Shown here piece by piece: positions 40,119 through 51,096 of a stretch of DNA of 64,000 nt (position 1 is the stretch's first letter; each line of letters opens with the position of its first letter). The stretch spans positions 10,653,501 to 10,717,500 of the forward strand of contig NC_091247.1 in assembly GCF_042477335.2 (NCBI RefSeq). The letters are read 5' to 3'. The notes below the pieces were generated by a model. It was not told the DNA's origin. It did not search any database and saw only the letters and a list, made by a program, of their open reading frames with translations. The position numbers and the translations under genes are program-made. Source of the DNA: Ovis canadensis (Eukaryota > Chordata > Mammalia > Artiodactyla > Bovidae).

Positions 40119-40953
40119 CGATGAGTGTACTGCGCAGGCGATCGGTCCTTTTCCTCTTCCCTTTTCTTCCTCTCTCATTCCCCCTCACGTAACAGAGCGC
40201 ACTGAAAGCAGCCACACTTTCATCAGTGCTCAGCTTCTGGGGTATCAAAGGGCGTGTGTGACACAGCTGGGAGAGGACTTCACAGCCCCTGAGATGGATG
40301 GAGGGGGCTTTGTATGCCTTGTGGGTTTACGGCTGCAGAGCCAGAAAGGTGGGAGCTACATGCAGACCTCTGGGCACTTCCTTCACAGTCAGGGGCTGGA
40401 CGGCTGGCCGGACCTTCCTCCCCAGGTTGGCTGGTTGTGATATTTGCTCTGATCCCCCAGTTTCTCCCTCAATCATCACTGTCTCAGCTCCTTCCATGAC
40501 CCCATCAGACCTCATCCTAAACTACAGCACCCCCCCCCATCCCACAGGACCTGGTGACTCCAGATGGACATTGATTGGCACAAGGGGTGCCTGTGAAAGG
40601 CTTGGAGGTGAGAGTGCAGGGGGAGTTCTGTAGGTCCTGGAGTGGGAGGCAGGCAGCAGGGGGTCACTCTGGGAGGGGCTCTGGAGAGGAGGGTCTTGGT
40701 CTCCCCAGGCCTCGAAGCCCACACCAGTCAGCACTTGCTACTGGAGGGAATGGCCGAGACATGGCCTCTCACTGGCACAAAGCCCCCCAGCCCTGCTGAC
40801 CCAGGCCTGTCATTTCTCTCTGTGTGGCCTTGGAAGGGGCCTTGCCCATCTCTGTGTCTGTTTCCCCAAATGTACACATGGTGGGAGACTCATCTACAAA
40901 AGCTTTGCCAGCTTCCAGACTTGCTGAGTCTCTTACAGGAAGTACTGGTTTGG
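40119..40953. other. No recognisable feature
   Basis: Over 800 bp unrecognised, GC-moderate, with a C-run at 40530-40539. Overlapping open frames look like chance. Confidence 0.45.
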
Positions 40954-40961
40954 GAGAACAG

Positions 40962-41176
40962 TGCTGTTCTTAGTCTCTCAGTCGTGTCCAACTCTTTGAG
41001 ACCCCATGGACTGCAGTCCACCAGGCTTCTCTGTCCACGGGGCTTCTCCAGGCAAGAATACTGGAGTGGGTTGCCATGCCCTCCTCCAGAAGATCTTCCC
41101 AACCCAGGGACTGAACCCAGGTCTCCCCCATTGCAGGTGGATTCTTTACCAGCTGAGCCCACAAGGGAAGCCCTGT
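40962..41176 (-). mobile_element. Bov-tA SINE
   Basis: Reverse Bov-tA (ctcagtcgtgtccaactctt to ccagctgagcccacaaggga). gagaacag at 40954-40961 and 41177-41184 flanks it. Confidence 0.93.
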
Positions 41177-41490
41177 GAGAACAGAGCCCCTCATAAAAAG
41201 ACAGAAACACCAACAACAAAATGGGTGGCCCCCAACTCAAGTCTTGGGGGCCAGGGACCAAGGCCTGGGCAGCCCCACAGTGAGCCCCTGGACTTTGGGC
41301 CGTGTCTGAGGCTTGGAAAGTGGTTGGCAGGCAGTAGACTCAGGATGAGCAGAAGGAAGGGATGCTTCCTGTCCAAACTTTCAGGCACGTGACCCAGTGA
41401 CACTGGGAACCTGGCTTCCCAGCCCTTCCCACTGAAGGCAGTAGGCTTGGTAGTGCTGTTTCCTAGGGTCCTGTAACCAATACCATACTC
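41177..41490. other. No recognisable feature
   Basis: Unrecognised sequence. Confidence 0.45.
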
Positions 41491-41492
41491 TC

Positions 41493-43665
41493 AATTCAGT
41501 TCAGTTCAGTCGTTCAGTGGTGTCCAACTCTTTGTGACCCCATGAATTGCATCACTCAGGCCTCCCTGTCCATCACCAACTCCCGGAGTTCACTCAGACT
41601 CACGTCCAGTCAGTGATGCCGTCCAGCCATCTCATCCTCTGTCATCCCCTTCTCCTCCTGCCCCAATCCCTCCCAGCATCAGAGTTTTTCCAATGAGTCA
41701 ACTCTTCACATGAGGTGGCCAAAGTACTGGAGTTTCAGCTTCAGCATCATTCCCTCCAAAGAAATCCCAGGGCTGATCTTCTTTAGAATGGACAGGTTGG
41801 ATCTCCTTGCAGTCCAAGGGACTCTCAAGTCTTCTCCAACACCACAGTTCAAAACCATCAATTCTTCAGCACTCAGCTTTCTTCACAGTCCAAATTTCTC
41901 ATCCATACATGACCTATGGAAAAACCATAGCCTTGACTAGACGGACCTTTGTTGGCAAAGTAATGTCTCTGCTTTTAAATATGCTATCTAGGTTGGCCAT
42001 AACTTTTCTTCCAATTTCATGGCTGCAATCACCATCTGCAGTGATTTTGGAGCCCAAAAAAATAAAGTCTGACACTGTTTCCACTGTTTCCCCATCTATT
42101 TCCCATGAAGTGATGGGACCAGATGCCATGATCTTCGTTTTCTGAATGTTGAGCTTTAAGCCAACTTTTTCACTCTCTTCTTTCACTTCCATCAAGAGGT
42201 TTTTTAGTTCCTCTTCACTTTCTGCCATAAGGGTGGTGTCATCTGCATATCTGAGGTTATTGATATTTCTCCCGGCAATCTTGATTCCAGCTTGTGCTTC
42301 TTCCAGCCCACGGTTTCTCATGATGTACTCTGCATATAAGTTAAATAAGCAGGGTGACAATATACAGCTTTGACATACTCCTTTTCCTATTTGGAACCAG
42401 TCTGTTGTTCCATGTCCAGTTCTAACTGTTGCTTCCTGACCTGCATACAGATTTCTCAAGAGGCAGGTCAGGTGGTCTTCCCATCTCTTGAAGAATTTTC
42501 CACAGTTTCTTGTGATCCACACAGTCAAAGGCTTTGGCATAGTCAAGAAAGCAGAAATAGATGTTTTTCTGGAACTCTCTTGCTTTTCCATGATCCAGCG
42601 GATGTTGGCAATTTGATCTCTGGTTCCTCTGCCTTTTTTAAAAACAGCTTGAACATCTGGAAGTTCACAGTTCACGTATTGCTGAAGTCTGGCTTGGAGA
42701 ATTTTGAGCATTTCTTTACTAGCATGTGAGATGAGTGCAATTCCCATCACTTCATGGGAAATAGATGGGGAAACAGTGGAAACAGTGTCAGTGTAAACAA
42801 TTGTAAACAGTGTAAACAATTTGTAAACAGTGTCAAACAGTGTAGTTTGAGCATTCTTTGGCATTGCCTTTCTTTGGGATTGGAATGAAAATTGACATTT
42901 TCCAGTCCTGTAGCCACTGCTGAGTTTTCCAAATGTGCTGGCATATTGAGTGCAGCACTTTCACAGCATCATCTTTCAGGATTTGAAATAGCTCCAATGG
43001 AATTCCGTCACCTCCACTAGCTTTGTTCGTAGTGATGCTTTCTAAGGCCCACTTGACTTCACATTCCAGGATGTCTGGCTCTAGGGGAGTGATCACACCA
43101 TCGTGATTATCTGGGTCATGAAGATCCTTTTTGTACAGTTCTTCCATGTATTCTTGCCACCTCTTCTTAATATCTTCTGCTTCTGTTAGGTCCATATCAT
43201 TTCTGTCCTTTACCGAGCCCATCTTTACATGAAATGTTCCCTTGGTATCTCTAATTTTCTTGAAGAGATCTCTAGTCTTTCCCATTCTGTTGTTTTCCTC
43301 TATTTCTTTGCACTGATCGCTGAGAAAGGCTTTCTTACCTCTTCTTGCTATTCTTTGGAACTCTGCATTCAGACGCTTATATCTTTCCTTTTGTCCTTTG
43401 CTTTTCACTTCTCTTCTTTTCACAGCTATTTGTAAGGCCTTCTCAGACAGCCATTTTGCTTTTTTGCATTTCTTTTCCATGGGGATTGTCTTGATCCCTG
43501 TCTCCTGCACAATATCACGAACCTCATTCCATAGTTCATCAGGCACTCTATCAGATCTAGGCCCTTAAATCTATTTCTCACTTCCACAGTATAATCATAA
43601 GGGATTTGATTTAGGTCATACCTGAATGGGCTAGTGGTTTTCCTACTTTCTTCCATTTCAGTCTC
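41493..43665 (-). pseudogene. BovB LINE, 5'-truncated, dead
   Basis: A minus-strand BovB of about 2.2 kb, read from the 3' tail at 41493 back to the linker after the endonuclease at about 43655. It keeps the full reverse-transcriptase region with RYADDTTL at about 42225-42250 and the C-terminal domain. Two long minus frames remain, 42833-43546 (237 codons) and 41914-42864 (316 codons), in different frames. They are separated by the odd insertion at 42743-42840. The endonuclease is absent, so it was never active after insertion. Confidence 0.93.
42743..42840 (+). repeat. Templated inverted insertion in BovB
   Basis: Within the minus-strand BovB, where the consensus has only a few bases, there are 98 extra. 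The first 49 (42743-42791) are the exact reverse complement of 42069-42117 of the same element. The remaining 49 are a degenerate expansion of gtaaacagt-like units. Confidence 0.88.
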
Positions 43666-43674
43666 TAGGTGACT

Positions 43675-43801
43675 TAAAATCTAAATTTACTGCCTCACAG
43701 TTCCAGGGGCCAAAGGCTTGAGGTCAAGGTGTCAGCAGGGTTGGTTCCTTTCCAGGGTTGTAAGGGAGAATCCATTCCTCACTTACAGTGGTTTGGGGAC
43801 A
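43675..43801 (-). mobile_element. MaLR-type LTR fragment
   Basis: tactgcctcacagttccagg, ggcttgaggtcaaggtgtca and gcagggttggttcctttcca match a reverse-oriented MaLR LTR. It is cut by the solo LTR that follows. Confidence 0.65.
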
Positions 43802-45099
43802 TGCCGGGAGCCAGCGTGAGGAACTCTGCCCTTGGCAAAGGTCATGAGGAAGGAGGCTCGGCATTATGCAAAGGTGGGATCGAGCCTCAGGAGACCCCCT
43901 GTTCCCGAGCATCTATCCCCAAAACCAGAGTCCGCCTACTTTACTGCTTTATGCTCTCACCTACACCTCTGACTTTACAGGGGGCTGTCCCCCACCACCT
44001 CTCTCGGAGAAGGCTTTAACTTGCAGTTCCAGTCAATAAAAATTCCTGGGCATGACAAGAGTGTTTCAACTTACAAACTCCTCTGAAGGTTCTCTAGCCT
44101 GCCTGAGCAGTTTTGTCCGGCCACATGTGATTGTTTACAGCCTCCCAACTGTGAGAGGCACGAGATGCTTTAAACTTTCTAAATACAGATTCTTTTGAGA
44201 AGTTGGAAAATTATTAGTATAGTATAGTGGGTTGATTAGAAATTATATTGGTGAAGGGTTTTTCATTTGTTGAGCCAATATTTGCTGCTAAATCTCCATA
44301 TTCCCTGCCCTTATAATGAATATAACTAGCATATAGGGGAAATAAGTATTAACTTTTAAGATTAATCATGTTAAACCTTAAGCTAAGTAAATTCCTTTCT
44401 TAATTGTAACCCACTGCACCCTCACCCTATAGGAATGCAACTTTATCTGGTGCCTTCAGAGGGTGGCGCCTGGTTTAAGAAAATTCACCCCTGGAAGAAT
44501 AAGTTTTCTGGTTGACTGACCGTTATCAGAAAGGGCCATAAAATGTCAGCAGGCCTCATGGCCAGAAAATGATGTAAAACCCCTAAGACCTTTGTATACA
44601 TTTATATGACGCACCTGATTTTGATAAAGGTCAGGTCTGCTGACCCCACGTGACTCTGTATTCATCCCTATGTATAACAAAAAGTATATAAGCAAACCTG
44701 AAAATAAAACGGATCCGTTTCTAGAAAGACTGATTCCCCCGTGTCGTTCTTTCTTTCCCCTTATGGGTGAATTCCCATCTGGAGCGTGGATGCTCGCCAA
44801 GCCTGCTAATTTTGCCCTGGCTTCTAAGACCCACGTGAGAGGGAGCCCAAGGCAAGGCACCCTCCGCTATTCAAGTGGGCGCTGGTGGCCTACGTAGGTG
44901 ATGCAAACTCCTTGTCTTGGAGTTTTATTGGTATTCCAAGTAAACCAAGTTATTCAGCCTCTTTTTCTCCACTAATTTTCCTACTACACTATTCTTTTCT
45001 AATCTCTCTTTATATTTCTAGTTAAATAGCTTTTTCCTAGGACGCCAATTCTGTCTCCCCTTCGAATTGCTCTGGATCCACCGGGGCTGGACCCTGGCA
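43802..45099 (+). mobile_element. Class II ERV solo LTR (BTLTR1-like)
   Basis: A 1298-bp LTR starting tgccgggagccagcg and ending ggaccctggca (TG...CA). A 6-bp duplication gggaca at 43796-43801 and 45100-45105 matches the usual duplication of betaretrovirus-like (ERV2) elements. It contains a TATA box (tatataag, 44685-44692) and a polyadenylation signal aataaa at 44703-44708. An aataaa near 44035 is a second candidate. No internal region or second LTR is present, so the provirus was lost by recombination between LTRs. Other calls: none plausible. Confidence 0.88.
44685..44708 (+). promoter_or_regulatory. LTR TATA box and polyadenylation signal
   Basis: tatataag and aataaa are separated by about ten bases, a compact arrangement in which the transcript start and poly(A) signal lie close together, as expected for LTR U3/R. 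Activity is untested. Confidence 0.55.
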
Positions 45100-45218
45100 G
45101 GGACAATTTTTATGTCCCTTGGCTCATAAAAGCACCACCCCAGTCTCTGTCTCCATCTTCACAGGCCATTTCCCTGCACACTCTCTGAGTCCACATTTCT
45201 CCTTTTAACTGGATTCTA

Positions 45219-45434
45219 GGACTTACCAGGTGGCTCGGACGGTAAAGAATCTGCCTACAATTCAGAAGACCTGAGTTCGATCCCTGGGTTGGGAAGATCC
45301 CCTGGAGGGGGGCATGGCAACCCACTCCAATATTCTTGCCTGGAGAATCCCCATGGACAGAGGAATCTAGAGGGTTACAGTCCATGGAGTTACAAAGAGT
45401 CGGACAACTGAGCGATTGAGGATAGCACACAGCA
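45219..45434 (+). mobile_element. Bov-tA SINE
   Basis: Forward Bov-tA (ttaccaggtggctcggacgg to gacaactgagcgattgagg). tggattctag (about 45209-45218) and tggatactag (45436-45445) flank it with one difference. Confidence 0.91.
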
Positions 45435-45448
45435 TTGGATACTAGTCC

Positions 45449-45463
45449 CCACCAGGTGGCACT
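45449..45463 (+). promoter_or_regulatory. CTCF consensus at SINE junction
   Basis: ccaccaggtggcact matches all 15 positions of the CTCF core CCASYAGRKGGCRSY. The first seven bases come from the target-site duplication and the last eight from the Bov-tA 5' end, so the insertion assembled the site. Binding is inference. Confidence 0.65.
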
Positions 45464-45664
45464 AGTGGTAATAACCCACCGGCCAATGCAGGAGATAGAA
45501 GATATGGGTTGGATCCCTGCCCGAGTCGCAAAGATTCCCTGGAGAAGAGAATGGCAACCCACTCCAGTATTCTTGCCTGGAGAATCCCATGGACAGAAGA
45601 GCCTGGGAGGCTTAAGTCCAAGGGGTAGCAAAGAGTCGACCCCTCTAAGCAACTGAGTACGCAA
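45456..45664 (+). mobile_element. Bov-tA SINE
   Basis: Forward Bov-tA (gtggcactagtggtaataac to aagcaactgagtacgca). Flanked by agtccccaccag (45444-45455) and agttcccaccag (45665-45676), a 12-bp duplication with one difference. Confidence 0.92.
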
Positions 45665-45787
45665 AGTTCCCACCAGTCAGACTGTATTAGGGCTCACCTT
45701 AAGGACTTCCTTATTTGAAGACAGGCTCTCTACAGAGAGAATCAGGTTTTTAACTTTACAGAGACAAGATTTTGTTTGGTTGGCTTT

Positions 45788-45922
45788 GGGGGTTTTGTTT
45801 TGTTTTGTTTTGTTTCTGCACGAAGCATGTAGAATCCTAGTTCCCCTACCAGGAACAGAACCCAAGTCCCCTGCTCTGAAAGCTGAGAGTCCCAACCTCT
45901 GGACCACCAGGGAAGTCCCCGA
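45788..45922 (-). mobile_element. CHR-type SINE
   Basis: Reverse CHR with a (TTTTG)n tail complement at 45794-45815, then gaagcatgtagaatcctagt and ctggaccaccagggaagtcc. Confidence 0.87.
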
Positions 45923-46540
45923 GGCAATAAAATATTTGAACTTGGGGTGGTGTCCCATCACTCTGTGACTGGGGGGAGGCATAGATGAGGGTTGGGGTTT
46001 GTGTGATGGGTGGTGTGAGCCAGACTCCTTATTGATGAGTCAGGGACAAGGGGTCTCCAGCACTGGGGCACCCAGGTGTTGCTCATCCCTGACTCCCCTG
46101 CTCTGGCCCCTTAGATCATCCAAAATCCTGCAAGATCAGGTCTCCTAGGGGAAGGGTGCTCACAGCTGCAGGGCCTCAGGCCTGGTCCTGCTCTTCTCGA
46201 AGCCGCCCCAGGGGCTCAACCTGTCCCAGCCCAGCATCTCCCAACTCTCATATCTGTACATGACTAATGAAAAAACCACAGCTTGACTATAACGGTGACT
46301 GAGGTTCAGATTTGCTAACCAATCCCTCTCTGCTCCAAATCTCCCCTGGATGGTTCCCTTACTAAATTCGTAGGACACTGGTCTAACTCCCTTCAGGAGG
46401 CAGAGGGCCAGGTTGCCCTGCCTGGATGGAGTACGGTGAGCAGCCACGGGTACCCCCAGGGGGCCTGACAGACCAGCACAGCAACTTCTAGGCAAAGTGG
46501 ACTCCTCTTCACCCAGCTCTGCCCTTGCCAGTGGCCTGGC
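45923..46540. other. No recognisable feature
   Basis: Unrecognised; one short stretch (tctgtacatgactaatgaaa, about 46253-46272) recalls BovB but is too short to call. Confidence 0.4.
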
Positions 46541-46544
46541 CATG

Positions 46545-46715
46545 TGGGCACCTCACATATTCCCTCATTTGCCCCTCACAACCACCTGCAAGCTAGGGAT
46601 AAACTATTCCCATTTTACAGATGAGAAAACCGAGGAGGGAATTCACCTCCCTATGGTGTCCCAGCTGATAAATGTCAACACCAGCCAACCTGGCCTCTGA
46701 GCCTGAACTCTCACA
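46545..46715 (-). repeat. MIR SINE
   Basis: Reverse MIR: cctcacaaccacctgcaagc, cccattttacagatgagaaa and tgtcccagctgataaatg. Confidence 0.8.
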
Positions 46716-46799
46716 CTCAGCCACACAAGTGGACTTCAGAGCTCCTTCCCCCTCCGGTGGATCTGCTGGCATGGAGGTGATCTCGGTTGGCCTCGGTCT

Positions 46800-46898
46800 G
46801 CAGTGACTTAAAGCAGGATTTCAGTTCCTGACCAGAGACTGAAGTCAGGCCATGGCAGTGAGAGCGCTGAATCATTGCCACTGGACCACCAGGGACTA
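46800..46898 (-). mobile_element. CHR-type SINE, diverged
   Basis: gatttcagttcctgaccaga, ccatggcagtgagagcgctg and tgccactggaccaccaggga are a reverse CHR SINE. Confidence 0.72.
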
Positions 46899-46954
46899 CT
46901 GTCCAGCGACAAGTCCCTGGCCCATCCGCTTTGTAGAAATAAGCTCCCACAAAG

Positions 46955-47370
46955 AGACAGAAATTAGTGAAACAAGTAGAGTTTATTAAGAGGAAAAAGA
47001 GTACGCGTGAATAGGCACAAACAAGCAGATCCAGACAGCCAGGCCTCGCGGAGCTTGAATCACTAACATGGGGCATTTCTCCTGGGTTTCCGTTGGCCAA
47101 TCCTGGTTCTGAGTCCGCACTGGATTTTTCTCAGGGTCCTCCCTGTGGGTGTACATGCATCTCTTAGTCAAGATGGATTCCAGGAAAGAATCCAGTAGGT
47201 TGACATCACTCCCTTTTTGACCCCCAGGGAGCTTTTCTGCCCATGTACAGTGGGAAAGGTCTCCACCTTGAGAACAAGAAATATGTGGTCTCCATCTTTT
47301 ATCTGGGCAGGGCTCAGCCTCTCCTATTATCCTCCTGCTATTATCTTCATCTTGGAGTATCTGTCCACAG
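46955..47370 (-). mobile_element. Possible ERV LTR fragment
   Basis: gtagagtttattaagaggaa followed by aaagagtacgcgtgaatagg, and a polypurine and pyrimidine pattern to about 47370, recall ruminant ERV LTRs in reverse (tttatt as a poly(A) signal complement). This is a tentative call. Confidence 0.3.
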
Positions 47371-48050
47371 GGGACAAACTGCAGCTGTTTAGCCTGGGGT
47401 CCATCTATCTCCTGCCTCAGGGTGGTGAGCAAGGTGGAGGGAAGTGGAGGCCCAGTGACTACGGCCCTGGCCACCAGATCCAGGCAGGGCTCAGCTGCCA
47501 GATGTACCTGGCAAGGAGCTGGACCCAGGCCGGAACTGCCCCTCCAGCTCTAATGGGCTGGTCTTCCCATCCAAGCTCAGGTTTGCTACTGTACAGTGGA
47601 GACCGCAATTCCCAGTGGTTCAGGGGAGTCTCCAGCGAGAGCCACCAGGACAGCCCTGTGTCCCAACAAGGCACTTGCTCCATGTTGTCCCCTTCTGGGC
47701 CCAGGGGAACCTGGCACACGGAAGGCACCAACAGACACACAGTACCAGACTTGTGGTTTCCCGAAAGGTGAATAATTAGTCAAAAATCTCAAACTCTGGG
47801 TGTGGGGTAGAAACACATCCTGGGCCCAGACCCTTAGACCTCACTTGCCATCAGGTGAGCGACAGGGTCACCAAGATCCAGCTCCTGCCTGTAAAACAAC
47901 AATGAATGCTCCTCCCCCAGCCAGGTTAAAGGTGCAGCTAGAGGAGGGGCAAGGCCATGGAAGGTGCAGAGCCAAGTACAGTGGGCAGACCGAAAGCTGA
48001 GCGTGGAACAGACACTGAGAAAACTCCTGTGGCAAATCAAGCCCAACCTT
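47371..48050. other. No recognisable feature
   Basis: Unrecognised. A 184-codon plus frame covers 47217-47771 but has no motif, and its overlap with the possible LTR argues against a gene. Confidence 0.4.
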
Positions 48051-48055
48051 TAAAA

Positions 48056-48160
48056 CACAGAAATGTTAAGCAATCCACTTAAAAAATGGGCAAAAGATTT
48101 GAATAGACACTTCATCAAAGAAGATATGCATATAATAAGAACAGGAAATTGATGCTCAGT
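48056..48160 (+). repeat. L1 LINE ORF2 fragment
   Basis: cacttaaaaaatgggcaaaa, gatttgaatagacacttcat and caaagaagatatgcata are L1 ORF2 C-terminal sequence. Confidence 0.8.
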
Positions 48161-48171
48161 ACTATTAGTGG

Positions 48172-48916
48172 TACTAATTACTTGATGAAAGTGAAAGAGG
48201 AGAGTGAAAAAGTTGGCTTAAGCTCAACATTCAGAAAATGAAGATCATGGCATCTGGTCCCAGCACGTCATGGGAAATAGATGGGGAAACAGTGGAAACA
48301 GTGTCAGACTTTATTTTGGGGGGCTCCAAAATCACTGCAGATGGTGACTGCAGCCATGAAATTAAAAGACACTTACTCCTTGGAAGAAAAGTTATGACCA
48401 ACCTAGATAGCATATTCAAAAGCAGAGACATTATTTGCCAACCAAGGTCCGTCTAGTCAAGGCTATGGTTTTTCCAGTGGTCATGTATGGATGTAAGTGT
48501 TGGACTATAAAGAAAGCTGAGCACCAAAGAATTGATGCGTTTGAACTGTGGTGTTGGAGAAGACTCTTGAGGGTCCCTTGGACTGCAAGGAGATCCAACC
48601 AGTCCATTCTGAAGGAGATCAGCCCTGGGTGTACTTTGGAAGGAATGATGCTAAAGGTGAAACTCCAATACTTTGGCCACCTAATGGGAAGAGTTGACTC
48701 ATTGGAAAAGACTCTGCTGCTGGGAGGGATTGGGGGCAGGAGGAGAAGGGGACGACCGAGGATGAGATAGCTGGATGGCATCACCGACTCGATAGACGTG
48801 AGTTTGAGTGAACTCCGGGAGTTGGTGATGGACAGGGAGGCCTGGTGTGCTGCAGTTCATGGGGTCGCAAAGAGTCAGACACGACTGAGCAACTGAACTG
48901 ACCTGAACTGAACTGA
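48172..48916 (+). mobile_element. BovB LINE 3' fragment
   Basis: Forward BovB from just after the RYADD motif to the 3' tail (ctgaactgaactga). An 11-bp repeat actattagtgg at 48161-48171 and 48917-48927 flanks it. Stops and frameshifts are present (111-codon frame 48435-48770). Confidence 0.94.
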
Positions 48917-48927
48917 ACTATTAGTGG

Positions 48928-49085
48928 AGCCAGGTAATGCTAGAGGGATGTGAGGGTCGCCATAACAACATGACCCAAACTCAACTCAACTCCTGGTCAG
49001 AATGACTCAAATCCCAGAAGAAAGGCCTTGCAAAAGAAGAAATGTGTCCATTTCCAGATTTAAATACCATTTACCAGATCAACAG
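48928..49085. other. Unrecognised, perhaps L1
   Basis: May continue the L1 interrupted by BovB (ctggtcagaatgactcaaat) but is diverged. Confidence 0.35.
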
Positions 49086-49089
49086 CAAT

Positions 49090-49245
49090 GGTGGAAAGTA
49101 GGAGACGATGGAATAAACTCTCAAAATTATCTGGGGATGTGACTTCCTACCTAGAATATCACACCCAGCCAAACTATCAATCACACAAGTGCATGGTATA
49201 AAGCCGTTTTCAGACTCACAAGATCTCTATTATACCGCATGGAAA
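49090..49245 (+). repeat. Ancient L1-lineage 3' fragment
   Basis: aaagtaggagacgatggaat, aaactctcaaaattatctgg, acctagaatatcacacccag and ccaaactatcaatcacacaa match an old L1 (L1M/HAL1-type) 3' region. Confidence 0.6.
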
Positions 49246-50010
49246 ACAGACTTCAGAGGCGTTAAAGAGTTGGGGAAGAATTAACAATTGGGACATTAAA
49301 AAAACTAATCAAATGAAAACATGAGGATCCAAAAAGCTACCAGAGAAAGGAAATGTGATCAAAATTTCTTACAAGGCTCAGATGTGAACAACACTTACAT
49401 AGGTGCTGAGTCCCGATTTAACAAATATTGCTTTATACCTACACTGTGAGCATGGAAAAGAGAAAGGTGAGGGCAGATGAGTAAAAGAATTAAATTTTCA
49501 TGTTCCATTACAGGAAATGAGTAGAAAATGTCTAAAGCTGCTGGGATGAGAAATAGTGGTACAAATGAATTATTGACAAATATGAATTAAGTGCCTGTAA
49601 ATTGTTGAAGGTCTTCCCTTGTAGCTCATTTGGAGTAATTGCCTTTGGGGAAAGGGACTCTGGAAGGAGGTAGGAATGGGTCAAGGGACAGCTGGCTTTT
49701 GTTAGGAGCTGTTAGTACTATTTGACTTTTTTTTAAACTATGTGCTTATATATTTTGGGAGAAGGGGGATTGAAATGGATAAAATACAATGAAGAAAATG
49801 ATGAGGTTGCACTGATGGGTCTCAGAAAGACTTTCCAGTTCTGCCAATCTGTGGTTCTACAACTGCCATGGAAAACGAAACAGTGAGGGCCATCAGATCT
49901 AGGCCAGCCCTTGACCTCAAGATCTGAGAATCCACTCACAAATTCTGAAAACTGTACTAGTACTTGACTAATATTATCATTAACATTTTAATTACATGGA
50001 TATATTTCAG
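49246..50010. other. AT-rich, nothing recognised
   Basis: AT-rich sequence with a T-run at 49728-49735. Probably more old LINE material, not diagnosable. Confidence 0.4.
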
Positions 50011-50045
50011 AAGGTGTTATGGGTTAAAGTGTGTCCCCTAAGAAT

Positions 50046-50446
50046 ATATATGAAGAAGGCTGAGCAGCAAAGAATTGATGCTTTCAAACTGTGATGCTGG
50101 AGAAGACTCTTAAGAGTCCCTTGAACAGCAAGAAGATCAAAGCAATCAATCCAATAGGATATCAACCCTGAATATTCACTGGAAGGACTGATGCTGAAGA
50201 TGAAGCTTCAATATTTTGGCCATCTAATGTGAAGAGCTGACTCATTGGAAAAGACCCTAATGCTGGGAAAGATTGAGGGCAGGAGGAGAAGGGGACAACA
50301 GAGGATGAGATGGTTGGATGGCATCCCCGACTCAATGGACGAGTTTGAACAAAATCCAGAAGACAGTGGAGGACAGACAAAGCTGGCATGCTGCAGTCCA
50401 TGGGGTCGCAAAGAGTTGGACACAACTTAGCAACTGAACAACAGCA
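50046..50446 (+). mobile_element. BovB 3' fragment in LTR
   Basis: gaagaaggctgagcagcaaa through cacaacttagcaactgaaca, forward BovB 3' end, inserted near the LTR 5' end. Confidence 0.9.
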
Positions 50447-50747
50447 AGATACCCTGAAATCCTAATTCTCAGCACTTGTGAATGGGGCATTTTTGGAAAC
50501 AGTCTTTGCAGATGCAATCAAGTTAAGGTGAGGTCATTAGTGCGGAACCTAATCCAATATGACTGATGTCCTTATAAGAAAAAGGGACACACAGAGAGAA
50601 TAAAGCCGTGTGACAACAGAGGCAGAGGCCAGAGTGATGAAGTTACAAGCACCGCCGAAGCTGAGAGGCCAGGAGGGACTGACCCAGAGTCTCAGAGGGA
50701 GCATGGCCCTGCTGACACCTTGGTTTCAGACTTGCGTACTCCAGAAC

Positions 50748-51010
50748 AATGGAACGTGCTGAAGCTGAAACTCCAATACTTTGGCCACATGATGCAAAGA
50801 GCGCACTTATTGGGAAAGATCCTGATGCTTTGGGAAAGGAAAGATTGAAGGCAAGAGGAGAAGGAGGTGGCAGAGGAAGAGTCACCAACTCAATGGACAT
50901 GAATTTGAGCAAACTCCGGGAGATAGTGGAGGACAGAGGAGCCTGGCATGCTGTAGCCCATGGAATTGCAAAAAGTCGGACACGACTTAGCAACTGAACA
51001 ACGACAATCT
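50748..51010 (+). mobile_element. BovB 3' fragment (ART2A-like) in LTR
   Basis: Forward BovB 3' end. tccagaac at 50740-50747 and 51011-51018 flanks it. Confidence 0.91.
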
Positions 51011-51096
51011 TCCAGAACTGTGAGAGGATACCCTTCTGTTGTTCTAAGCCCCCCAGTTTGTGGTACTTACTGATGGGAGCCTTAGGGAACTAATGC

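Larger units (their letters stand above)
50015..51096 (+). mobile_element. MLT1-type MaLR LTR with two BovB insertions
   Basis: Forward MaLR LTR starting tgttatgggttaaagtgtgt, with ttgcagatgcaatcaagtta, ggtgaggtcattagtgcgga, acctaatccaatatgactga, ctccagaac, gttctaagccccccagtttg and ending gggaactaatgca. It is broken at 50046-50446 and 50748-51010 by BovB 3' pieces. The joined LTR is about 420 bp. Confidence 0.87.

Noticed and set aside
43802-45099. A full endogenous provirus
   Set aside because: Only one LTR with its own duplication; no internal genes on either side.
47217-47771. 184-codon plus frame
   Set aside because: Begins in a possible LTR fragment and carries no domain or splice-like borders.
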